Shown piece after piece: positions 55,359 to 64,000 of a stretch of 64,000 nt of DNA (the stretch's first letter is position 1; each line of letters starts with the position of its first letter). The notes under the pieces are model-generated. The model was not told the origin of the DNA. It did not search any database and saw only the letters and a program-made list of their open reading frames with translations. Both the position numbers and the translations under genes were made by a program. Source of the DNA: Tetraselmis striata. Lineage: Eukaryota > Chlorophyta > Chlorodendrophyceae > Chlorodendrales > Chlorodendraceae. The DNA lies in assembly GCA_006384855.1 (NCBI GenBank), contig VCJN01002251.1, forward strand, positions 155,319-219,318, written 5' to 3'.

Positions 55359-58300
55359 ACACCCCTGCACATAAGTTTGGGGTCCCTTTTCGGCAGTCTC
55401 AAGACTTCACAAGTCTAGGGTACCTGAACGTAGGGTATATGAGATGAAACCCTGGAATCTCAGAGGGCTTTATAAAACCTGCATGACGAGTGGCTCAAAC
55501 CGAAGCTTAATGACCTTTGACTAGGGAATCACGCTGCACTTGGTGCGTGGATGGGCGTCGCCTGCAACTGCACCAAAACCGGGGTCGGTATCACGCACAC
55601 GCCGACGCGCGTGCATAGGCCACCAAACGGCGGGATGGCCATGAACGCGTGAGGAAACACATTGGCGAGGGGCTCGGGTGCATTTGGTTGGGGTGCAGCC
55701 GTGTGGGCGGCGGCCAGTGCATGTCGCGTTGCGATACTGGCATGGCATCAGTGTCGGCCACGCGCGGCAACACCCCCTTGGCTTCAAAACGCTATAACTT
55801 CTCAGGGTTTGCTCAGAAAAACTTTTTAAAAGTATCACGCCATTCCTCGTTCAATTCTGCGTCGGGAACACTCTTCCATAATCACAAAATCGACTTTTTG
55901 GGTCTCCGGAAAAAATCCCCAAAGATGATCATCCAAGTTGCCCCTCACTGCCTCATGTGCCCACCCATATCGGGCGCGTGGCTTTGCGCCAAGTGCGTGT
56001 CTAAGCCCCATACTCAGTTGCGCGAGAGCGTTATGTATGTGGATGACCACGGACCACCAACACTTGGCATGTGCCACCTCCTAGCGATACACACATCTAC
56101 CAGCCAAAATGCCATTTTCCACAGCATTTTTCAAGGAATTTCATATTAATCAAAATCCACGCCCCTACCGCGCCACCCCGCCCACGAAACGGTGCAACTG
56201 GCATTCCACCACGCGCCCCCATAGTAGAGCATTGCCCTACGCCAAGGGGGCCATCGAGCGCCTCTCCTACGTGCGTTCGCCACAGAAACAGCAGCATTTT
56301 CACCCCAAAACTGCTCCCCACAGTGGCCAACTTGACGTTGGGGTGTCACGTCGTGCCTATAGCGACATGCTTTCAGTGGCCTACACGCACGGTGTGTGCA
56401 ACTTATGCCAAGGGCCGTATCCACCGAGTTTGGTGCGACGAGTGCCGCTATTTCCATAGGTTTGGACGGTTGGCGCAACCCACAACTTTCTGGCGCCAAC
56501 GCACCATGCAATGATTTCGCGTTTTTGAAAGGGCGCCCACAAATGGTCGTGTTGTCGCGCGGGTGGGTATAAAGCGCACAATAGGCGTTCGCCCGAACTA
56601 TTCCCACTGTAGTTAGCATGTATGCACATGCAGCCGGCGTTATCCTCGCCCATGCATGCGCTTTGCGATCGAAAATGCAAAACCCGGACTTATGTGGAGG
56701 GGTGTGCGCCGCACCAAGCGCGCTCGACGAGGTCGCAATAAGGCGTCTTGGGACAGTGAGCCCTTTCGAGCCCGTGGCTCGCATGTGGATGCGTCATGGG
56801 CATATGCAGCCAGTAGGAGCATTGGGGTGATTCAAACATGCCGCGTCGGCCGTATATGGCCGAATGACATATGGCCAACACACCCCTGCACATAAGTTTG
56901 GGGTCCCTTTTCGGCAGTCTCAAGACTTCACAAGTCTAGGGTACCTGAACGTAGGGTATATGAGATGAAACCCTGGAATCTCAGAGGGCTTTATAAAACC
57001 TGCATGACGAGTGGCTCAAACCGAAGCTTAATGACCTTTGACTAGGGAATCACGCTGCACTTGGTGCGTGGATGGGCGTCGCCTGCAACTGCACCAAAAC
57101 CGGGGTCGGTATCACGCACACGCCGACGCGCGTGCATAGGCCACCAAACGGCGGGATGGCCATGAACGCGTGAGGAAACACATTGGCGAGGGGCTCGGGT
57201 GCATTTGGTTGGGGTGCAGCCGTGTGGGCGGCGGCCAGTGCATGTCGCGTTGCGATACTGGCATGGCATCAGTGTCGGCCACGCGCGGCAACACCCCCTT
57301 GGCTTCAAAACGCTATAACTTCTCAGGGTTTGCTCAGAAAAACTTTTTAAAAGTATCACGCCATTCCTCGTTCAATTCTGCGTCGGGAACACTCTTCCAT
57401 AATCACAAAATCGACTTTTTGGGTCTCCGGAAAAAATCCCCAAAGATGATCATCCAAGTTGCCCCTCACTGCCTCATGTGCCCACCCATATCGGGCGCGT
57501 GGCTTTGCGCCAAGTGCGTGTCTAAGCCCCATACTCAGTTGCGCGAGAGCGTTATGTATGTGGATGACCACGGACCACCAACACTTGGCATGTGCCACCT
57601 CCTAGCGATACACACATCTACCAGCCAAAATGCCATTTTCCACAGCATTTTTCAAGGAATTTCATATTAATCAAAATCCACGCCCCTACCGCGCCACCCC
57701 GCCCACGAAACGGTGCAACTGGCATTCCACCACGCGCCCCCATAGTAGAGCATTGCCCTACGCCAAGGGGGCCATCGAGCGCCTCTCCTACGTGCGTTCG
57801 CCACAGAAACAGCAGCATTTTCACCCCAAAACTGCTCCCCACAGTGGCCAACTTGACGTTGGGGTGTCACGTCGTGCCTATAGCGACATGCTTTCAGTGG
57901 CCTACACGCACGGTGTGTGCAACTTATGCCAAGGGCCGTATCCACCGAGTTTGGTGCGACGAGTGCCGCTATTTCCATAGGTTTGGACGGTTGGCGCAAC
58001 CCACAACTTTCTGGCGCCAACGCACCATGCAATGATTTCGCGTTTTTGAAAGGGCGCCCACAAATGGTCGTGTTGTCGCGCGGGTGGGTATAAAGCGCAC
58101 AATAGGCGTTCGCCCGAACTATTCCCACTGTAGTTAGCATGTATGCACATGCAGCCGGCGTTATCCTCGCCCATGCATGCGCTTTGCGATCGAAAATGCA
58201 AAACCCGGACTTATGTGGAGGGGTGTGCGCCGCACCAAGCGCGCTCGACGAGGTCGCAATAAGGCGTCTTGGGACAGTGAGCCCTTTCGAGCCCGTGGCT

Positions 58301-61300
58301 CGCATGTGGATGCGTCATGGGCATATGCAGCCAGTAGGAGCATTGGGGTGATTCAAACATGCCGCGTCGGCCGTATATGGCCGAATGACATATGGCCAAC
58401 ACACCCCTGCACATAAGTTTGGGGTCCCTTTTCGGCAGTCTCAAGACTTCACAAGTCTAGGGTACCTGAACGTAGGGTATATGAGATGAAACCCTGGAAT
58501 CTCAGAGGGCTTTATAAAACCTGCATGACGAGTGGCTCAAACCGAAGCTTAATGACCTTTGACTAGGGAATCACGCTGCACTTGGTGCGTGGATGGGCGT
58601 CGCCTGCAACTGCACCAAAACCGGGGTCGGTATCACGCACACGCCGACGCGCGTGCATAGGCCACCAAACGGCGGGATGGCCATGAACGCGTGAGGAAAC
58701 ACATTGGCGAGGGGCTCGGGTGCATTTGGTTGGGGTGCAGCCGTGTGGGCGGCGGCCAGTGCATGTCGCGTTGCGATACTGGCATGGCATCAGTGTCGGC
58801 CACGCGCGGCAACACCCCCTTGGCTTCAAAACGCTATAACTTCTCAGGGTTTGCTCAGAAAAACTTTTTAAAAGTATCACGCCATTCCTCGTTCAATTCT
58901 GCGTCGGGAACACTCTTCCATAATCACAAAATCGACTTTTTGGGTCTCCGGAAAAAATCCCCAAAGATGATCATCCAAGTTGCCCCTCACTGCCTCATGT
59001 GCCCACCCATATCGGGCGCGTGGCTTTGCGCCAAGTGCGTGTCTAAGCCCCATACTCAGTTGCGCGAGAGCGTTATGTATGTGGATGACCACGGACCACC
59101 AACACTTGGCATGTGCCACCTCCTAGCGATACACACATCTACCAGCCAAAATGCCATTTTCCACAGCATTTTTCAAGGAATTTCATATTAATCAAAATCC
59201 ACGCCCCTACCGCGCCACCCCGCCCACGAAACGGTGCAACTGGCATTCCACCACGCGCCCCCATAGTAGAGCATTGCCCTACGCCAAGGGGGCCATCGAG
59301 CGCCTCTCCTACGTGCGTTCGCCACAGAAACAGCAGCATTTTCACCCCAAAACTGCTCCCCACAGTGGCCAACTTGACGTTGGGGTGTCACGTCGTGCCT
59401 ATAGCGACATGCTTTCAGTGGCCTACACGCACGGTGTGTGCAACTTATGCCAAGGGCCGTATCCACCGAGTTTGGTGCGACGAGTGCCGCTATTTCCATA
59501 GGTTTGGACGGTTGGCGCAACCCACAACTTTCTGGCGCCAACGCACCATGCAATGATTTCGCGTTTTTGAAAGGGCGCCCACAAATGGTCGTGTTGTCGC
59601 GCGGGTGGGTATAAAGCGCACAATAGGCGTTCGCCCGAACTATTCCCACTGTAGTTAGCATGTATGCACATGCAGCCGGCGTTATCCTCGCCCATGCATG
59701 CGCTTTGCGATCGAAAATGCAAAACCCGGACTTATGTGGAGGGGTGTGCGCCGCACCAAGCGCGCTCGACGAGGTCGCAATAAGGCGTCTTGGGACAGTG
59801 AGCCCTTTCGAGCCCGTGGCTCGCATGTGGATGCGTCATGGGCATATGCAGCCAGTAGGAGCATTGGGGTGATTCAAACATGCCGCGTCGGCCGTATATG
59901 GCCGAATGACATATGGCCAACACACCCCTGCACATAAGTTTGGGGTCCCTTTTCGGCAGTCTCAAGACTTCACAAGTCTAGGGTACCTGAACGTAGGGTA
60001 TATGAGATGAAACCCTGGAATCTCAGAGGGCTTTATAAAACCTGCATGACGAGTGGCTCAAACCGAAGCTTAATGACCTTTGACTAGGGAATCACGCTGC
60101 ACTTGGTGCGTGGATGGGCGTCGCCTGCAACTGCACCAAAACCGGGGTCGGTATCACGCACACGCCGACGCGCGTGCATAGGCCACCAAACGGCGGGATG
60201 GCCATGAACGCGTGAGGAAACACATTGGCGAGGGGCTCGGGTGCATTTGGTTGGGGTGCAGCCGTGTGGGCGGCGGCCAGTGCATGTCGCGTTGCGATAC
60301 TGGCATGGCATCAGTGTCGGCCACGCGCGGCAACACCCCCTTGGCTTCAAAACGCTATAACTTCTCAGGGTTTGCTCAGAAAAACTTTTTAAAAGTATCA
60401 CGCCATTCCTCGTTCAATTCTGCGTCGGGAACACTCTTCCATAATCACAAAATCGACTTTTTGGGTCTCCGGAAAAAATCCCCAAAGATGATCATCCAAG
60501 TTGCCCCTCACTGCCTCATGTGCCCACCCATATCGGGCGCGTGGCTTTGCGCCAAGTGCGTGTCTAAGCCCCATACTCAGTTGCGCGAGAGCGTTATGTA
60601 TGTGGATGACCACGGACCACCAACACTTGGCATGTGCCACCTCCTAGCGATACACACATCTACCAGCCAAAATGCCATTTTCCACAGCATTTTTCAAGGA
60701 ATTTCATATTAATCAAAATCCACGCCCCTACCGCGCCACCCCGCCCACGAAACGGTGCAACTGGCATTCCACCACGCGCCCCCATAGTAGAGCATTGCCC
60801 TACGCCAAGGGGGCCATCGAGCGCCTCTCCTACGTGCGTTCGCCACAGAAACAGCAGCATTTTCACCCCAAAACTGCTCCCCACAGTGGCCAACTTGACG
60901 TTGGGGTGTCACGTCGTGCCTATAGCGACATGCTTTCAGTGGCCTACACGCACGGTGTGTGCAACTTATGCCAAGGGCCGTATCCACCGAGTTTGGTGCG
61001 ACGAGTGCCGCTATTTCCATAGGTTTGGACGGTTGGCGCAACCCACAACTTTCTGGCGCCAACGCACCATGCAATGATTTCGCGTTTTTGAAAGGGCGCC
61101 CACAAATGGTCGTGTTGTCGCGCGGGTGGGTATAAAGCGCACAATAGGCGTTCGCCCGAACTATTCCCACTGTAGTTAGCATGTATGCACATGCAGCCGG
61201 CGTTATCCTCGCCCATGCATGCGCTTTGCGATCGAAAATGCAAAACCCGGACTTATGTGGAGGGGTGTGCGCCGCACCAAGCGCGCTCGACGAGGTCGCA

Positions 61301-64000
61301 ATAAGGCGTCTTGGGACAGTGAGCCCTTTCGAGCCCGTGGCTCGCATGTGGATGCGTCATGGGCATATGCAGCCAGTAGGAGCATTGGGGTGATTCAAAC
61401 ATGCCGCGTCGGCCGTATATGGCCGAATGACATATGGCCAACACACCCCTGCACATAAGTTTGGGGTCCCTTTTCGGCAGTCTCAAGACTTCACAAGTCT
61501 AGGGTACCTGAACGTAGGGTATATGAGATGAAACCCTGGAATCTCAGAGGGCTTTATAAAACCTGCATGACGAGTGGCTCAAACCGAAGCTTAATGACCT
61601 TTGACTAGGGAATCACGCTGCACTTGGTGCGTGGATGGGCGTCGCCTGCAACTGCACCAAAACCGGGGTCGGTATCACGCACACGCCGACGCGCGTGCAT
61701 AGGCCACCAAACGGCGGGATGGCCATGAACGCGTGAGGAAACACATTGGCGAGGGGCTCGGGTGCATTTGGTTGGGGTGCAGCCGTGTGGGCGGCGGCCA
61801 GTGCATGTCGCGTTGCGATACTGGCATGGCATCAGTGTCGGCCACGCGCGGCAACACCCCCTTGGCTTCAAAACGCTATAACTTCTCAGGGTTTGCTCAG
61901 AAAAACTTTTTAAAAGTATCACGCCATTCCTCGTTCAATTCTGCGTCGGGAACACTCTTCCATAATCACAAAATCGACTTTTTGGGTCTCCGGAAAAAAT
62001 CCCCAAAGATGATCATCCAAGTTGCCCCTCACTGCCTCATGTGCCCACCCATATCGGGCGCGTGGCTTTGCGCCAAGTGCGTGTCTAAGCCCCATACTCA
62101 GTTGCGCGAGAGCGTTATGTATGTGGATGACCACGGACCACCAACACTTGGCATGTGCCACCTCCTAGCGATACACACATCTACCAGCCAAAATGCCATT
62201 TTCCACAGCATTTTTCAAGGAATTTCATATTAATCAAAATCCACGCCCCTACCGCGCCACCCCGCCCACGAAACGGTGCAACTGGCATTCCACCACGCGC
62301 CCCCATAGTAGAGCATTGCCCTACGCCAAGGGGGCCATCGAGCGCCTCTCCTACGTGCGTTCGCCACAGAAACAGCAGCATTTTCACCCCAAAACTGCTC
62401 CCCACAGTGGCCAACTTGACGTTGGGGTGTCACGTCGTGCCTATAGCGACATGCTTTCAGTGGCCTACACGCACGGTGTGTGCAACTTATGCCAAGGGCC
62501 GTATCCACCGAGTTTGGTGCGACGAGTGCCGCTATTTCCATAGGTTTGGACGGTTGGCGCAACCCACAACTTTCTGGCGCCAACGCACCATGCAATGATT
62601 TCGCGTTTTTGAAAGGGCGCCCACAAATGGTCGTGTTGTCGCGCGGGTGGGTATAAAGCGCACAATAGGCGTTCGCCCGAACTATTCCCACTGTAGTTAG
62701 CATGTATGCACATGCAGCCGGCGTTATCCTCGCCCATGCATGCGCTTTGCGATCGAAAATGCAAAAACCCGGACTTATGTGGAGGGGTGTGCGCCGCACC
62801 AAGCGCGCTCGACGAGGTCGCAATAAGGCGTCTTGGGACAGTGAGCCCTTTCGAGCCCGTGGCTCGCATGGTGGAGGCGGTCATGGGCATATTGCCAGCC
62901 AGTAAGGAGCCTTGGGGGTGATTCAAACATGCCGCGTCGGCCGTAATATGGCCGAATGACAATATGGCCAAACACACCCCTGCAAATTAAGTTTTGGGGT
63001 CCCTTCTTCGGCAGTCTCAAGACTTCCAAACAAAGTCTATGGGTACCTGAACGGTAGGGTATATGAGAATGAAACCTTAGGGAATCTCAGAGGGCTGTTA
63101 TAAAACCTGCATGACGATGGCTCAAACCGAAGCTTTAATGACCTTTGACTAGGGAATCACGCTTGCACTTGGTGCTGGTGGATTGGGCGTCGCCTGCAAC
63201 TGCACCAAAACCGGGGTCGGTATCCACGCACAAGCGCCGGGACGACGCGCGGTGCAATAGGCAACAAAACGGCGGGAATGGCCATCGAACGCGTGAGGAA
63301 AGCACATTGCGACGGGGCTCGGGTGCATTTAGGGTTGGGGTGCAGCGCGTGTGGGCACGGCGGCCAGTGCAATGTCGCGTTGCAGAATACTGGCATGGCA
63401 TCAAGTGGTCGGCCACGGCGCGGCAGAACACCCCCTTGGCTTCACAAACCTATGAACTTCTCAAGGGGTTTGCTCAGAAAACTTTTAAAGTATCACCCAT
63501 TCCTCGTTCAAATCTGTCGTCGGGAAACTCTTCCATAATCACAAAATCGATTTTTTGGGTCTCCGGAAAAAATCCCCAAAGATGATCATCCAAGTTGCCC
63601 CTCACTGCCTCATGTGCCCACCCATATCGGGCGCGTGGCTTTGCGCCAAGTGCGTGTCTAAGCCCCATACTCAGTTGCGCGAGAGCGTTATGTATGTGGA
63701 TGACCACGGACCACCAACACTTGGCATGTGCCACCTCCTAGCGATACACACATCTACCAGCCAAAATGCCATTTTCCACAGCATTTTTCAAGGAATTTCA
63801 TATTAATCAAAATCCACGCCCCTACCGCGCCACCCCGCCCACGAAACGGTGCAACTGGCATTCCACCACGCGCCCCCATAGTAGAGCATTGCCCTACGCC
63901 AAGGGGGCCATCGAGCGCCTCTCCTACGTGCGTTCGCCACAGAAACAGCAGCATTTTCACCCCAAAACTGCTCCCCACAGTGGCCAACTTGACGTTGGGT
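55359..64000. repeat. 1,521-bp tandem repeat array (about 5.7 copies, continues beyond window)
   Basis: Units begin ACACCCCTGCACATAAG at 55359, 56880, 58401, 59922 and 61443, exactly 1,521 bp apart; a sixth begins about 62974. Units 1-4 appear identical, and every short ORF recurs unchanged at 1,521-bp spacing. Each unit contains a TATAAAG (56569 in unit 1), frames with paired cysteines (HCLMC, WLCAKC, VWCDEC), and a basic stretch RRTKRARRGRNK. The Cys-bearing frames are broken by stops. I see no rRNA, histone or snRNA gene. It may be a satellite or an amplified relic. Confidence 0.95.
62766..63540. other. error-rich block in the tandem array
   Basis: Across the end of unit 5 and first half of unit 6 there are dozens of single-base insertions and deletions, many in homopolymers, relative to the other units. 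Before 62766 and after about 63540 identity is restored abruptly. This pattern suggests unpolished long-read consensus, not gradual divergence. Confidence 0.75.

Noticed and set aside
55649-56149. 166-, 147- and 212-codon ORFs repeated in each 1,521-bp unit as separate genes
   Set aside because: They overlap on both strands and lack homologous domains. Their conservation only reflects the identity of the units.
55359-64000. rDNA, 5S or histone cluster as the identity of the tandem array
   Set aside because: No recognisable rRNA, tRNA, snRNA or histone sequence was found in the unit.

Overview
The window is nuclear DNA of a eukaryote, most likely a unicellular green alga. The evidence is: genes broken by many short GT-AG introns; a nuclear gene for a plastid-type ribosomal protein bL28 with a transit-like N-terminus; TGTAA motifs downstream of several stop codons; GC-rich exons with C/G homopolymer tracts in the introns; and a PAT-like DIRS retrotransposon of the kind known from volvocine algae. 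No taxon can be fixed from the sequence alone. There are no bacterial operons, no rRNA genes and no CRISPR arrays.

Layout. 1-1191 (+): the 3' part of a VHL-like/ShKT protein ending in KDEL. 3094-1848 (-): a three-exon globin with an N-terminal hydrophobic segment. 3.8-6.8 kb: dispersed repeats. 6.99-11.9 kb (-): a nearly intact PAT-like DIRS element (gag, RT-RNase H-methylase, tyrosine recombinase) with split direct repeats. 12.9-14.4 kb: a frameshifted cysteine-rich relic. 15.2-19.4 kb or further (+): an unrecognised multi-exon gene made of alternating zinc-ribbon half-modules, one exon per half. 20-26.3 kb: a recombinase relic, two fold-back elements and unassigned Cys-rich ORF pieces. 26.7-28.5 kb (+): plastid bL28. 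29-34 kb: three copies of an AT-rich repeat, plus an acidic ORF. 40.6-32.5 kb (-): an ankyrin-repeat/class II histone deacetylase fusion. 41.5-46 kb: a tRNA-like repeat and a hAT element (8-bp target duplication) inserted in an older repeat whose empty paralogue lies 2 kb away. 48.2-50.9 kb (+): a predicted type I membrane protein of unknown family. 52.9-54 kb: a probable LINE 3' relic. 54.3-55.2 kb: the second copy of the 3.8-kb repeat. 55.36 kb to the end: a 1,521-bp tandem array, about 5.7 copies, with an error-rich block at about 62.77-63.54 kb.

The cellular genes form no pathway: they cover oxygen/heme binding, ER lumen, plastid translation, chromatin deacetylation, and two unassigned proteins. 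The least familiar items are the modular zinc-ribbon gene, the homogeneous 1,521-bp array, and the sense-strand poly-C tracts next to 5' splice sites in genes on both strands. Exon boundaries were read by eye from splice consensus and reading-frame phase.
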